DNA from: Prochlorococcus sp. AG-418-F08
GTDB taxonomy: Bacteria > Cyanobacteriota > Cyanobacteriia > PCC-6307 > Cyanobiaceae
Length of the DNA stretch: 64,000 nt
Assembly (NCBI GenBank): GCA_003214295.1
Contig: QCLV01000003.1
Span: forward strand, 1-64,000
Reading direction: 5' to 3'
Position numbers and translations under genes: made by a program
The notes under the pieces: generated by a model
Told to the model about the DNA's origin: nothing
Databases searched by the model: none
What the model saw: the letters and a program-made list of their open reading frames with translations, nothing else
In this document: positions 35,023 through 45,385 of the stretch, piece after piece
How the letters are laid out: every line of letters begins with the position of its first letter
Position numbering within the stretch: position 1 is the stretch's first letter

Positions 35023-35031
35023 TATTTAAAA

Positions 35032-35400
35032 CTAACCAATTTCAGAAGGGAAGATATTACCAGGCTCTTTTGAGCCTGGTTTTTTGCTATACCACCATTC
35101 TTGTATATCAGAAGAAAATTTCTTTGAAAAAAGAGTTATAACTGTCTCAACAGGTTTTGATCCAGGCTCCAAAATCTGAACTGAGTAAGATGGGCATTTT
35201 CTTGAAGCCATATCAGCAACGAACCTAGACCCTATTCTTCTCCAACTAGGCTCCTTACTTCTCCAAGCAAGCCTTGAGCAGGGCCAAGGTAAATCTTCCC
35301 TATCATAAAGTCTGCAACATGGGCCAATCACCTTATAACTGTACTGACCTCCATAACTTGATTGAACACTACCAGTCTTGAAAAATTCAAATTTATCCAT
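35032..35400 (-). CDS. Conserved hypothetical protein
   Basis: Internal start MDKFEFF chosen; Trp/Cys-containing conserved-looking ORF downstream of petF. Confidence 0.7.
   Translation of the reverse strand: MDKFEFFKTGSVQSSYGGQYSYKVIGPCCRLYDREDLPWPCSRLAWRSKEPSWRRIGSRFVADMASRKCPSYSVQILEPGSKPVETVITLFSKKFSSDIQEWWYSKKPGSKEPGNIFPSEIG
35059..35086 (+). terminator. Rho-independent terminator
   Basis: CCAGGCTC-TTTT-GAGCCTGG followed by TTTTTTT. Confidence 0.85.
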
Positions 35401-35403
35401 TAA

Positions 35404-35433
35404 CAAAAAAAAGCCACCTTCATAGAGGGTGGC
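35404..35433 (-). terminator. Rho-independent terminator for petF
   Basis: Minus strand GCCACC-CTCTATGAA-GGTGGC followed by TTTTTTTT. Confidence 0.8.
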
Positions 35434-35478
35434 AGAGAAATAATCAATAATCAACTTAGAAAAGTTAAATTTTTATAA

Positions 35479-35778
35479 TTAGTACAATTCTTCCTCAGCA
35501 TGAGTTGTAATTGTTACGTCAGATGTTGGATAAGCAACACAAGTAAGAACAAAACCAGCCTCTAGTTGGTCGTCATCCAAGAAACTTTGATCAGACTGAT
35601 CAACACTACCTGAAGTAACTTTTCCAGCACATGTTGAACATGCTCCAGCTCTGCAGGAATAAGGAAGGTCGATACCTTGTTCTTCAGCCGCATCGAGGAT
35701 GTATTGGTCATCAGGTACTTCAATAGTTGAATTGAGGCCTTCACCTTCGCTGATGAGAGTAACTTTGTAAGAAGCCAT
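35479..35778 (-). CDS. petF: [2Fe-2S] plant-type ferredoxin
   Basis: [17 protein letters not shown]...[12 protein letters not shown]. Confidence 0.97.
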   Translation of the reverse strand: MASYKVTLISEGEGLNSTIEVPDDQYILDAAEEQGIDLPYSCRAGACSTCAGKVTSGSVDQSDQSFLDDDQLEAGFVLTCVAYPTSDVTITTHAEEELY

Positions 35779-35912
35779 TTAAATAAAAAATTGTTGGTAA
35801 TTAATACCTATCAAATACATTTTTAACATCGATTAGGTCGATATGTGAGATTTTGAAGTAAAAAATGACACAATAAAATGTATGAAAGAGTATCTATAAG
35901 AAAAACTTATAC

Positions 35913-36824
35913 TTAGGTTGGATTGCTGGCTTTTTGTGCAGAAACGCATGCCCAATCTTTTCTAGTTGATACATCCATTAATTTCAAGTCATTCTGGATT
36001 AATATTTTTATAATTTCATCTTTTTGTGAATTCAGAATTCCACTGAAAATGACTTTCCCATTATTAGTCAAACAATTATAAATATTAGGAATCATTTCTT
36101 TTATTACTTCAGCAAGAATATTGCATAAAACAAAATCAAATTGTGTGAGTTGATTTTTTAAAATTACCTCATTAAAAGATCCCAAATATGTATTTAAATT
36201 GTTTAAATTACCGAAATTCAGTTGAAAATTAGAGTTAGTTGAATTTATAGCTAAATAATCATTATCCACTGCACAAACCTCTTTAGCTCCAAGTAATCTT
36301 GCGGCGACACTCAAAATCCCGCTACCACTGCCAATATCTAGTACCTTTTTATCAGAAAATAAAATATTCTCCATTTTTTCCAAGCAAAGATAAGTCGAAG
36401 GATGACTTCCTGTACCAAAGGCTGCTCCAGGATCAATTTTAATGATTTGCTTATCTTTATACTTTTTATTTAGATTTATCCAACAAGGCAATATTAAAAA
36501 ATGATTTCCTACTAATTCAGGAGCCCAATATTTCTTCCAGCTTGTCAACCAATCCTCCTCTTTAATAATACTCCAGTTAAAAAATTGATTCTTAGAGGGT
36601 TTAATATTTAGAAGTTTACTAATTATTTTTTCAAAATCACTTCTAGAACTCTCGCCCCAATCATCAATTGGAAGCCATATATTCACTTCTTTTTTATTTT
36701 CATTTTTAATTAAATATTCAAATGAAAAACTAAATATTCCCAGCTCATTTAATTTCCAAATAATAATTTCTTCAGAATCACTTTCTATCAGAAAAGTTAG
36801 TTTATACCAATCTTTAATTGCCAT
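35913..36824 (-). CDS. prmA: Ribosomal protein L11 methyltransferase
   Basis: [43 protein letters not shown]. Confidence 0.94.
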   Translation of the reverse strand: MAIKDWYKLTFLIESDSEEIIIWKLNELGIFSFSFEYLIKNENKKEVNIWLPIDDWGESSRSDFEKIISKLLNIKPSKNQFFNWSIIKEEDWLTSWKKYWAPELVGNHFLILPCWINLNKKYKDKQIIKIDPGAAFGTGSHPSTYLCLEKMENILFSDKKVLDIGSGSGILSVAARLLGAKEVCAVDNDYLAINSTNSNFQLNFGNLNNLNTYLGSFNEVILKNQLTQFDFVLCNILAEVIKEMIPNIYNCLTNNGKVIFSGILNSQKDEIIKILIQNDLKLMDVSTRKDWACVSAQKASNPT

Positions 36825-36841
36825 TAATAGATTAATCCATT

Positions 36842-38428
36842 TTATAGAGTAACTGGATTAGCGTTGGTAATTCCCTCTACTTCAATAATAGTGTCAAGCA
36901 ACTTATTAGGAATTGGATCATCAATACTTAGAACCATAACAGCTTCCCCTCTAACAATTTTGCGCCCAACTTGCATTGAGGCAATATTTACATTGTTGCT
37001 ACCCAATAAAGAACCAAGCTTACCAATAATACCGGGCATATCCCTATGCCTAGTAACAAGCATGTATCTACTTGGCGATACATTAACAGGATATTGATCA
37101 ATACTAATAATTCTTAATTCCCCATCAGCAAAAATGCTTCCTGCTACGCTATGGTCGCCATTATCTCCAAAAGTGGTTAACTGAAGTGATCCACTAGCAA
37201 ATTCAGGTCTTGCCTCATCTTTACTCTCGACTACTGAAATGCCTCTTGAATCTGCTTCTAGAGAAGCATTTACATAATTGATCCTATCACCTAAAGCTTT
37301 ACTTAGAAGCCCTTTCAGACTAGCTATTATTAATGGCTGGGAAGGATGTTGAACAAATTCGCCTTGAAGCTTAACCTCTAATTTTTGGATTTGTCCACCT
37401 GAAAGCTGGCTTATAAGCAGACCCATTGTTTCAGCCAACTGCAAATGAGGTTTTAGACTATCCATAATATCAGGGCTCAAACCTGGTATGTTAACTGCAG
37501 TTCTCGCAGATAATCCAAGCAAGACATCACGGATTTGTTCGGCAACGTCAACAGCTACATTTTCTTGTGCTTCCCGAGTAGATGCTCCTAGGTGAGGGGT
37601 AAGAATAAGATTCTTTTCAACCTTCAAAAGTGGTGAATTAGATTCCAAAGGTTCTTTTGAAAAGACATCTATTGCAGCCCCTCCAATCAATGATTTATTT
37701 AAAGCTTCTGCTAATGCTTCTTCGTCAATCAAGCCTCCTCGAGCACAATTAATTAATTTTGCGCTACTTTTCATACTTTTAAGCACCTCCATATTTACTA
37801 AATTTTCTGTCTCTGGTGTACGAGGTAAATGTAAAGTTACATAATCGGATTGTTGGAATAAATCTTCTAGATCAGATAGTTTAACTTGGATTTGTTGAGC
37901 TCTTTCAGTTGAAACAAAGGGATCATATCCGCAAACTTCCATTCCTAATGCATTAGCAACTTTCGCTACATGAGCGCCAATTTTCCCTAAACCTACTACA
38001 CCTAATTTTTTCTTATAAAGCTCATTCCCAACGAATTTCTTTCTCTCCCATTTACCTAGCAAAGTACTACTATTAGCAATTGGAATATGTCTAGATAAGG
38101 CCAACATCATAGCTATAGTATGTTCAGCCGCAGCTATTGTGTTACCCCCTGGAGAATTAACAACAAGGACTCCTTTTTGAGTAGCAGCCTTAACATCTAC
38201 ATTGTCGACTCCAACTCCTGCTCTCCCAATGATTCTCAGTTTACTTGAAGAGTTAATAATCTCTTCAGTCACTTGCGTACCAGAGCGAATCATTAAAGCA
38301 TCATAATCCTTAATAATGGAAGCTAACTCAGTGTCTGAGATTCCTATCTTCTGATCAACCTGAGCAACTTGTGAAAGAATATCGATTCCTGTTTGATCAA
38401 TTGGATCTGTAATGAGAACTTTTGTCAT
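36842..38428 (-). CDS. serA: D-3-phosphoglycerate dehydrogenase
   Basis: NAD-binding and active-site motifs ([31 protein letters not shown]) plus C-terminal ACT domain. Confidence 0.96.
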   Translation of the reverse strand: MTKVLITDPIDQTGIDILSQVAQVDQKIGISDTELASIIKDYDALMIRSGTQVTEEIINSSSKLRIIGRAGVGVDNVDVKAATQKGVLVVNSPGGNTIAAAEHTIAMMLALSRHIPIANSSTLLGKWERKKFVGNELYKKKLGVVGLGKIGAHVAKVANALGMEVCGYDPFVSTERAQQIQVKLSDLEDLFQQSDYVTLHLPRTPETENLVNMEVLKSMKSSAKLINCARGGLIDEEALAEALNKSLIGGAAIDVFSKEPLESNSPLLKVEKNLILTPHLGASTREAQENVAVDVAEQIRDVLLGLSARTAVNIPGLSPDIMDSLKPHLQLAETMGLLISQLSGGQIQKLEVKLQGEFVQHPSQPLIIASLKGLLSKALGDRINYVNASLEADSRGISVVESKDEARPEFASGSLQLTTFGDNGDHSVAGSIFADGELRIISIDQYPVNVSPSRYMLVTRHRDMPGIIGKLGSLLGSNNVNIASMQVGRKIVRGEAVMVLSIDDPIPNKLLDTIIEVEGITNANPVTL

Positions 38429-38527
38429 TTAAGATTGGTTCTTTAATCTTTTACTTTAACTTAATCTATAGTGTATGTATCTTATTTTATTAATTTGAAT
38501 AACACACAAACATTTGAGGATTGAAAT

Positions 38528-39094
38528 TTGACTAAAAGTATTGTGATATTTGAAGACATTGATAAATGTATCCAGCTATTTGATGTTTTCAAAGAAAAAT
38601 CAGTAATGTTCTCTGAAGCTATTTTGATCCCACCAATAAGTGAGAAAATATCATCAGACGAAACAGAATTGCTCAATGCTAAAGCAAATATCTTATTCAA
38701 ATCTCAAAATTTTGAAGAGATAAGAATCTTAAATCCTAAACTTGATAGAAAGATCAGACAACAAGATATGAGTAGATGGCTAATGCCATTTGGGTTTATA
38801 GCTGGAATAGCTTTTTCTAATATGACAAATTTATCTACCTTCAGTTTTCTTGGTTTAAATAACATCGGGGAATCATTAATTGGAGGTCTTTTAGGAATGG
38901 GTTCAGGATATTTAGGAAGCATTGTTTCTTCTGCAAGTATCAACATTAATAGAAATAAAGAGTTAAGATCGATTATTAATTTAAATAAAGAGGGTAAATG
39001 GCTTGTTCTACTTGAAAATCAAATTGGAGTTGAATTACCATGGTCTTTGATAAAACAATCAGAAGCAAAAGATATAATTTTTTTAGAAGGCTAA
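38528..39094 (+). CDS. Conserved protein with glycine-rich hydrophobic central segment
   Basis: 188-aa ORF abutting the next gene (TAAATG); TTG start. Confidence 0.65.
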   Translation: MTKSIVIFEDIDKCIQLFDVFKEKSVMFSEAILIPPISEKISSDETELLNAKANILFKSQNFEEIRILNPKLDRKIRQQDMSRWLMPFGFIAGIAFSNMTNLSTFSFLGLNNIGESLIGGLLGMGSGYLGSIVSSASININRNKELRSIINLNKEGKWLVLLENQIGVELPWSLIKQSEAKDIIFLEG

Positions 39095-39886
39095 ATGATT
39101 GACTTAAAAGAGATCTTAATAAATTCAAACTACAAAAAAGAAACTGAGGAATTAATAAATGTTGCTAACTTAGCCTATAAACACTGGGAAACTTATTGGA
39201 CTGGGTTTAATTCAACTTATGTTTGCGAAGAGATTTTAAAAGATTTTGAAAATTTAAATGATTTCAAATTTTTTATTTATGGAGGATTCTCCTCGTCTCA
39301 AAGATCTAGGATAGCTTGCTTTAGAGGAGATAATATTCCTGAAGAGAATACGCTAAAAAGTAATTTTCCAGCTCAAGGAATAAAAATTAATGGAAATTTT
39401 TTATTTGATAATGCTACACAAGACGACTTTAGATCCCTCTTAATTGAAAATGGGGTAAATCAAATAAAAGTTGGAGATATATGGACTATTGGCGATAGGG
39501 GAGCACAAGGGATAATTGATAATTCAAATATTAAGAATCTAGATGAAAAGATTTTTTATTTAAGAGACGTAAAAGTAAAAGTTAATGTAGTAGGTATAGA
39601 TGAATTACAAATACCTTCTGGAAGATCAAAAAAACTTGTCAATACAGTAGAAGCTTCAACAAGATTAGATGCTATAGCATCAGCTGGCTTTAGGGTATCA
39701 CGAACCAAAATCATTGAAAGGATAGAAAATGGAATGCTCAGATTAAATGGAAGCAAAGTTAATAAGCCAACAATTAATCTAAAAATTGGCGACAAACTAG
39801 AACTTGAAAATAAAGGATTTATCGAAATTCTAAATTTAGAAATAACCAAAAGAGAGCGATGGAAAGTTAAATTACTTAGAAAATGA
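39095..39886 (+). CDS. S4-domain RNA-binding protein (cyanobacterial PSII S4 family)
   Basis: C-terminal S4 domain: STRLDAIASAGFRVSRTKIIERIENGMLRLNGSKVNKP. Confidence 0.82.
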   Translation: MIDLKEILINSNYKKETEELINVANLAYKHWETYWTGFNSTYVCEEILKDFENLNDFKFFIYGGFSSSQRSRIACFRGDNIPEENTLKSNFPAQGIKINGNFLFDNATQDDFRSLLIENGVNQIKVGDIWTIGDRGAQGIIDNSNIKNLDEKIFYLRDVKVKVNVVGIDELQIPSGRSKKLVNTVEASTRLDAIASAGFRVSRTKIIERIENGMLRLNGSKVNKPTINLKIGDKLELENKGFIEILNLEITKRERWKVKLLRK

Positions 39887-39935
39887 AACGCAACCTGCTA
39901 TTTTCTTATAAGGGGGATTAAAAATTCCTCAATTG

Positions 39936-40007
39936 GGGCGATTAGCTCAGTGGTAGAGCACTACCTCGACACGGTAGTGGCCACTGGTTCGAATCCAGTA
40001 TCGCCCA
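39936..40007 (+). tRNA. tRNA-Val(GAC)
   Basis: GGGCGAT acceptor, ACTACC-TCGACAC-GGTAGT anticodon arm, GGTTCGAATCC T-arm. Confidence 0.96.
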
Positions 40008-40074
40008 TTAAAACCTTTGACGAACTAGGTTATATCCACAGAAAATAATTTCATTTTTTAGATTATTAAAAAAG

Positions 40075-40692
40075 ATGAAACTTAATCAAATAATTAATCT
40101 ACATAAGGGGCTCACTGCATTTGTAGTGGTAGGTCTTATGATTGTTTTTGATAATTTTACGATCGCTCCCTACGTTTATTTAGCTCTGCATGGTACTTAT
40201 GGATTACTTTGGCTTCTAAAAGAAAAGATATTCCCAGATCCTTATTTTAAAGAAAAAATCAATTTTTTAACTTCAGTTACTGGTTTTATTTTCCTTGGAA
40301 GTTACTGGGTAGCTCCCTACATTCTTATCTCATCTCAAAAATCTGTTCCAAATATCGTAATAGCTGCATCTGTATCTATAAATATAATTGGTGTGTTTCT
40401 ACACTTTGCTAGTGATGCCCAAAAATATTTTTCTCTCAAATTAAAAAAAGATCTAATTAAAGAAGGCTTTTTCAAAAATATAAGGAATACAAATTATCTT
40501 GGAGAAATACTGATTTATCTGTCATTCGCCATACTTTCAATGAGTTTAATACCATTAGTAATTCTTGCAATATTCTTCTCTATAGTTTTTCTACCAAGAA
40601 TGATTAAAAAAGATAAATCGCTCTCAAAATATGATTCATTTGAAGAATACAAAAAGAAAAGTGGTCTTATATTGCCTAAATTAAATGCCTGA
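40075..40692 (+). CDS. Integral membrane protein, DUF1295/steroid-reductase-like
   Basis: Multi-TM; KEGFFKNIRNTNYLGEILIYLSFA resembles the C-terminal part of that family. Confidence 0.6.
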   Translation: MKLNQIINLHKGLTAFVVVGLMIVFDNFTIAPYVYLALHGTYGLLWLLKEKIFPDPYFKEKINFLTSVTGFIFLGSYWVAPYILISSQKSVPNIVIAASVSINIIGVFLHFASDAQKYFSLKLKKDLIKEGFFKNIRNTNYLGEILIYLSFAILSMSLIPLVILAIFFSIVFLPRMIKKDKSLSKYDSFEEYKKKSGLILPKLNA

Positions 40693-41236
40693 TAACAACT
40701 TACCCAGTTGGAGGCAAGATTTAAAATCTTCTAGAAAAAAAGAGGGTAAATCACCTTCTAATAGATGGATACAGCTTGCAACAATCAGCGAAGAAAATGA
40801 GCCAAGATTAAGGACAGTTGTTTTTAGAGGATGGCATAAAGATAGCTCAATGATTATTTTTACAGATAGAAGAAGTGAAAAAATTGGGCATTTAAAATCT
40901 AACCCTAATGCAGAAATATTATGGTTCTTTTTGAAAACCAAATCACAATATAGATTCAAAGGAAAAATACATGAATTAAGTGATAACAAAAATTATTGGG
41001 ATTTATTATCAGAAAAATCAAAATCTTCCTGGTTTTTGGGATCTCCTGGAGAGAAAATAAACCCAAAAGTCCAATCTAATTATGAAATATTATCCAATCT
41101 ACCCAAGTCAGAAAATTTTGTAGTTCTAAATTTTGAAATCGATTCAGTAGATCTTCTTAAATTAGAACAGCCTGTTCATAAACGATATCTTTGGGAAAAG
41201 ATTAAGAAATGGGAAAAAGTTGAAATTAATCCTTAA
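40685..41236 (+). CDS. Pyridoxamine 5'-phosphate oxidase-like FMN-binding protein
   Basis: PRLRTVVFRGW...IIFTDRRSEKIGHLKSNPNAEILWFF. Confidence 0.85.
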   Translation: MPDNNLPSWRQDLKSSRKKEGKSPSNRWIQLATISEENEPRLRTVVFRGWHKDSSMIIFTDRRSEKIGHLKSNPNAEILWFFLKTKSQYRFKGKIHELSDNKNYWDLLSEKSKSSWFLGSPGEKINPKVQSNYEILSNLPKSENFVVLNFEIDSVDLLKLEQPVHKRYLWEKIKKWEKVEINP

Positions 41237-41310
41237 ATATTTCTAAATTGTATATTTAGGTTGAAAAACAGATATTGATCAGTCAGTTTTAAAAAAGAAG
41301 TATTATTCGT

Positions 41311-41484
41311 ATGAATTTCTCAGAAATTCCAGAAAACCCTTTTATTTTTTTATCTTGGGTAACAGCTATAGGGCTATTTATAAGTCTTTCTGAAGCAACA
41401 ATTAAGATAAAACTTGAGAAGAGAAACAGTTATCGAAAAAGGTTAGAGCTAATCAATAACCTTTATCCTAAAAAGTTAGCTTGA
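41311..41484 (+). CDS. Small single-TM protein (57 aa)
   Basis: MNFSEIPENPFIFLSWVTAIGLFISLSEATIKIKLEKRNSYRKRLELINNLYPKKLA, read from sequence. Confidence 0.5.
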   Translation: MNFSEIPENPFIFLSWVTAIGLFISLSEATIKIKLEKRNSYRKRLELINNLYPKKLA

Positions 41485-42027
41485 AGTATCTGAGAGTATG
41501 TTCGCTTGCAAAAATTGAAATAAGCCACCTTTACTTGTTTCTTCTTTAACTTGAACTTGCTTGGAAGATTTTGCTTTTGTTGAAGGTAGAATTTCCTCCT
41601 CATCTTCTGATTTCAAAATTCTGATAATAACTTCATCTAAGGAGAAATTGCCTGGGCCTGTTAATGCAATTGAAGTTGCTGAAGCGAAATACAAGAGTAA
41701 AAGCTCTAGTAAGAAAATATTAAAACCTGAAGTAACAAGTGCATGATATATAGCTACAGAAATTGTTCCAACAATTGCTAAAGCTCCGAATCTTGTGGCT
41801 AAGCCAATTATTAGTAACCAACTACCACCTATTTCTGAGAATGCCGCTATGTATGATAAAAATATTGGGAATGGGAGATGTAATGGTCTTACAAAAGCAT
41901 CAGCGAAATTTTCTATATTTGCTAATTTCTCATAACCGTGGTGAATAAGAACAGTTCCAGTTATTACTCTAAGAATTAATAAAGCAGTATCTTTGCTAAA
42001 CGACTTGGTAAGAATTGTTGAAAGCAC
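41476..42027 (-). CDS. DoxX family membrane protein
   Basis: RVITGTVLIHHGYEKLANIENFADAF...LPFPIFLSYIAAFSEIGGSWLLIIGLATR. Confidence 0.9.
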   Translation of the reverse strand: MLSTILTKSFSKDTALLILRVITGTVLIHHGYEKLANIENFADAFVRPLHLPFPIFLSYIAAFSEIGGSWLLIIGLATRFGALAIVGTISVAIYHALVTSGFNIFLLELLLLYFASATSIALTGPGNFSLDEVIIRILKSEDEEEILPSTKAKSSKQVQVKEETSKGGLFQFLQANILSDTSS

Positions 42028-42164
42028 TATAAAAAAATTATCCTTAAGTAAAAATAACTAGTCATAGTATCCATCGTGGATTAAACCGCAAAAGTCGCGC
42101 CTAATTAAGTATTTATACTTAGTGACCCAATGAATTCTTTTTTCTGATTAGGAATTCAATTAAG

Positions 42165-43319
42165 TTAAATATTATTTTTTGAAAAATTTTCCAATATTCT
42201 CTGATTTATTTTTGGAATATTTTCTTTAAATTTAAAAAACCCTCTCTTAGCAAATTTCCAAGCAAATAAATCTTCATCCCTCACGAGATTAAAAATTTTT
42301 TTATGGTGTAAACTTTTAAACTCAGTTATGAAATCATAATTTTCTCCCACTCCAGGATAAATAATGTCTATTTCATTAGTATTTTTAAGAGTATTTTCCA
42401 GTGAATAAGGATCAATCTGTTCAACATTATCAAATTGCTCTACAAATTCAGAGATTAAATCTTGTTTGAATTTTAAAACAGATTCAGACAATTCAATTTG
42501 TCTTTGTTCATCTTTTAAAAGAATAATAAATACTTTTTTATAGCTTGGAAGTAAATTTTTAAGGGTTGCAAGGTGCAAATCATTTTCAAACATAATCAGA
42601 TTATCTGATTTAGGATCCATATCATTTTTATAAATCTCATCTTCAAATGGGATTTGATTAGATTCTTCAAGAAAAATTTGTTGATTACTTATTTTTTCTA
42701 CATTAAATCTATTATTTGAAAACTTTCTGAGGTTTGATGATGAAAAAAGATATTGTTTTCCCTTCGTTTGCAGTCCTCCGACCCATCTCCAGCTAAGGAG
42801 ATTAGATGAAGCATCTCCATCAAAAAGATATTTAAAGAAAAACTTTGCTCCCAATTGCCATGGGAGGCCTAAATTAAATATCCAAGTACTTGCAAACCAC
42901 ATTCTTGTATGGTTATGCAAATAGTTGTAATGCTTTAATTCATGGACCCAAGCATTAAAAAAATCTAATTCCGTATTGCCATTAATTGCACTTTCATATA
43001 GCTCATAATCAAAATCGAGATTGTTTTCTGAAATAAAATTTCTCCAAACTTTAGGTCTATTTTCCATCCACCCTTTCCAGTAAACTCTCCAAAATATTTC
43101 TTCAACAAATTTAGTTGAATTTTTGATTTTGTACTTACTTTTAATATCATGGATCAGATCATATTCCGATAATATTCTATGAGTAATGAAAGGCGATAAT
43201 TTTGAAACTGAACTTTCGTTATTTGGCCCAAAGTCAAAATTTCTTAATTTTGCATAATCATTAATTTTGTATTTGGCAAAATTTTCCCAGGTATTTTGAG
43301 CTTTTAATAAAAATGACAT
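42165..43319 (-). CDS. Photolyase/cryptochrome-like FAD-binding protein with atypical domain order
   Basis: FAD-domain motifs (NYLHNHTRMWFASTWIFNLGLPWQLGAKFFFKYLFDGDASSNLLSWRWVGG) in the N-terminal half; SDNLIMFENDLHL in the C-terminal half. Confidence 0.8.
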   Translation of the reverse strand: MSFLLKAQNTWENFAKYKINDYAKLRNFDFGPNNESSVSKLSPFITHRILSEYDLIHDIKSKYKIKNSTKFVEEIFWRVYWKGWMENRPKVWRNFISENNLDFDYELYESAINGNTELDFFNAWVHELKHYNYLHNHTRMWFASTWIFNLGLPWQLGAKFFFKYLFDGDASSNLLSWRWVGGLQTKGKQYLFSSSNLRKFSNNRFNVEKISNQQIFLEESNQIPFEDEIYKNDMDPKSDNLIMFENDLHLATLKNLLPSYKKVFIILLKDEQRQIELSESVLKFKQDLISEFVEQFDNVEQIDPYSLENTLKNTNEIDIIYPGVGENYDFITEFKSLHHKKIFNLVRDEDLFAWKFAKRGFFKFKENIPKINQRILENFSKNNI

Positions 43320-43597
43320 TTTCTCATAACTTTAAAAAATTTTTTTTTGTATTGATAGAAATTTTAAAAATTTGACTTCAAATTAATCCTTAAAATTTTC
43401 TATTTCACTTTTAAGTAAATATGTTTGATTGAAGTATTTAATTTAAACGCCTTATCCGTACATTTTATACTCTTAAATCGCTCTCTGCATAGGAGGATAA
43501 TTAGTGGTCAATTACTTTTTAGATCTAATTTTAATTTTCAAATCTTTATTTAAATGATTTTTTCTAAAAGATTTTTTAAATATTTATCAGAATTATT

Positions 43598-44347
43598 ATG
43601 AATAATTTAATAGTGAGAGATGTTAAGTATCTTGATGAACAATACAGAATAGGTGAAGGCATAATTTCGGATGATGCATTTAAGCAACTTGAGAAGCTCT
43701 TTATTCCTATTGATCCAAAGCCTGACTACTTTAATCAAAAAAATAATAAACTTTTGCCAAAATTAGCTAAAAAAAAATATAAAGAATTTTTGGAAAGTTT
43801 ATTAACAAAAACAAGATTAAGCATTCAACCAAAAATTGATGGCTGTGCTATTGCAATTAGATATATAGATGGCAATTTTAATAAAGCTATTACAAAAAAA
43901 GGATTTGATGTCTCAAACAAAATTAAACAAATTAAAAATGTCCCCGATTGTATTCCTATCAAACGAGATTTTCAAATTAGAGGTGAACTATACGCTACAA
44001 ACCAGGTTGCCGGCATTTCCCAAAGAATTACAAGAAAATACCTCAATGATAAGAAAGGGCTTGGAGAAAGTCTCCGCTTTTGCTGTTTCCAAATACTTAA
44101 TGGAAGACTTAATCAATACGAAACCCTTAACTATCTTAAAAAATGTGGCTTCAGCACCCCTGACAGTTACTTTACAAATCATACAAGCGAAATCCAAATA
44201 TATAAAAAAAATTGGTTAGAGAAAAAAATATTTGCAAAATATCCAACTAATGGGATAGTTATAAAAATAAATAGTAGGAAATTACAGTTACTTAGAGAGA
44301 AAAGTTTATCTCAAAATAACGAATGGCAATATGCAATTGAAAAATAA
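43598..44347 (+). CDS. NAD+-dependent DNA ligase-like adenylation domain, stand-alone and short
   Basis: Ia-like YLDEQYRIGEGIISDDAFKQLEKLF; KIDGCAIAIRYIDG (motif I); FQIRGELYA; TNGIVIKIN; no OB/Zn/HhH/BRCT region. Confidence 0.72.
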   Translation: MNNLIVRDVKYLDEQYRIGEGIISDDAFKQLEKLFIPIDPKPDYFNQKNNKLLPKLAKKKYKEFLESLLTKTRLSIQPKIDGCAIAIRYIDGNFNKAITKKGFDVSNKIKQIKNVPDCIPIKRDFQIRGELYATNQVAGISQRITRKYLNDKKGLGESLRFCCFQILNGRLNQYETLNYLKKCGFSTPDSYFTNHTSEIQIYKKNWLEKKIFAKYPTNGIVIKINSRKLQLLREKSLSQNNEWQYAIEK

Positions 44348-44455
44348 TCTTGAATAGTACCTTCAATAAGAGCTCACGATACTGACTTCCAGTATTTACA
44401 GTGGATAAGTAATTAAATTTTGGTTAAATTCCAAAGCAATTTGCAGGATTACTAA

Positions 44456-45385
44456 ATGACTGCCACTATTTCAAGACCAAAAATCTCTAACTGGGAAACA
44501 TCTAATATTCCAAACTTTACAGGCAAAACAGCGCTAATTACTGGTGCGAATAGTGGTCTTGGATATTACACTGCAAAGGCCTTAGCAGAAAAAAATGCTC
44601 ATGTTGTTATAGCTTGTAGATCGCTCGAAAAAGCTAATCAAACTATCAAAAAACTTAAAGGTCTTAATCCTGAAGGATTATTTACACCATTAGAATTAGA
44701 TTTGTCAGATTTAAAAAATATTGTAGAAGTTCAGTCCAAAATTTTTGATAATTTTGAAAATTTGGATTTACTAATCAATAATGCAGGCATTATGCATCCG
44801 CCTAAAACTCTTAGTGCCCAGGGATATGAAATACAATTTGCAGTTAATCATCTAGCTCACATGCTTTTGACTCTAAAGTTACTTCCAATTATTGAAAAAA
44901 AAGAAGAATCTAGAATAGTGACGGTGACTTCCGGAGCACAATTTTTTGGCAAAGTTGGTTGGAAAAATCTGAAAGCCGAGAACTATTACAACAAATGGGA
45001 ATCTTACTCCAATAGCAAATTAGCAAATGTAATGTTTGCTTTGGAACTAAATGAGAACTTAAAGCACAAAAATATACTTTCTTTAGCTGCTCACCCAGGA
45101 ATTGCAAAAACAAATCTCTTTACTGCTCAAAAACCTAACCCTGGCCCATTAGAAACATTCTCATTGGAATTATTTAGTCCTATTTTTCAAACTGCTGAGA
45201 TGGGTGCTTTACCTCAGCTTTTTGCAGCTACTTCACCAGATGCAAGAGGCGGTGATCATTATGGTCCTAGATTCAATTTCAGAGGTCATCCAAAACTATC
45301 GCCTACTTCTCCTTTCGCCATGAATAAAAAAGAAAGAAAAAATTTATGGGAAAAAAGCCTCGAAATACTTAATAACTTCTTATAA
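44456..45385 (+). CDS. Short-chain dehydrogenase/reductase (light-dependent POR-like)
   Basis: TGANSGLGYYTAKALAEK, NNAGIMHPP, YSNSKLAN motifs. Confidence 0.88.
   Translation: MTATISRPKISNWETSNIPNFTGKTALITGANSGLGYYTAKALAEKNAHVVIACRSLEKANQTIKKLKGLNPEGLFTPLELDLSDLKNIVEVQSKIFDNFENLDLLINNAGIMHPPKTLSAQGYEIQFAVNHLAHMLLTLKLLPIIEKKEESRIVTVTSGAQFFGKVGWKNLKAENYYNKWESYSNSKLANVMFALELNENLKHKNILSLAAHPGIAKTNLFTAQKPNPGPLETFSLELFSPIFQTAEMGALPQLFAATSPDARGGDHYGPRFNFRGHPKLSPTSPFAMNKKERKNLWEKSLEILNNFL

Noticed and set aside
43869-44219. 116-aa ORF overlapping the ligase-like gene
   Set aside because: Different frame of the ligase-like gene; the latter has recognisable catalytic motifs.
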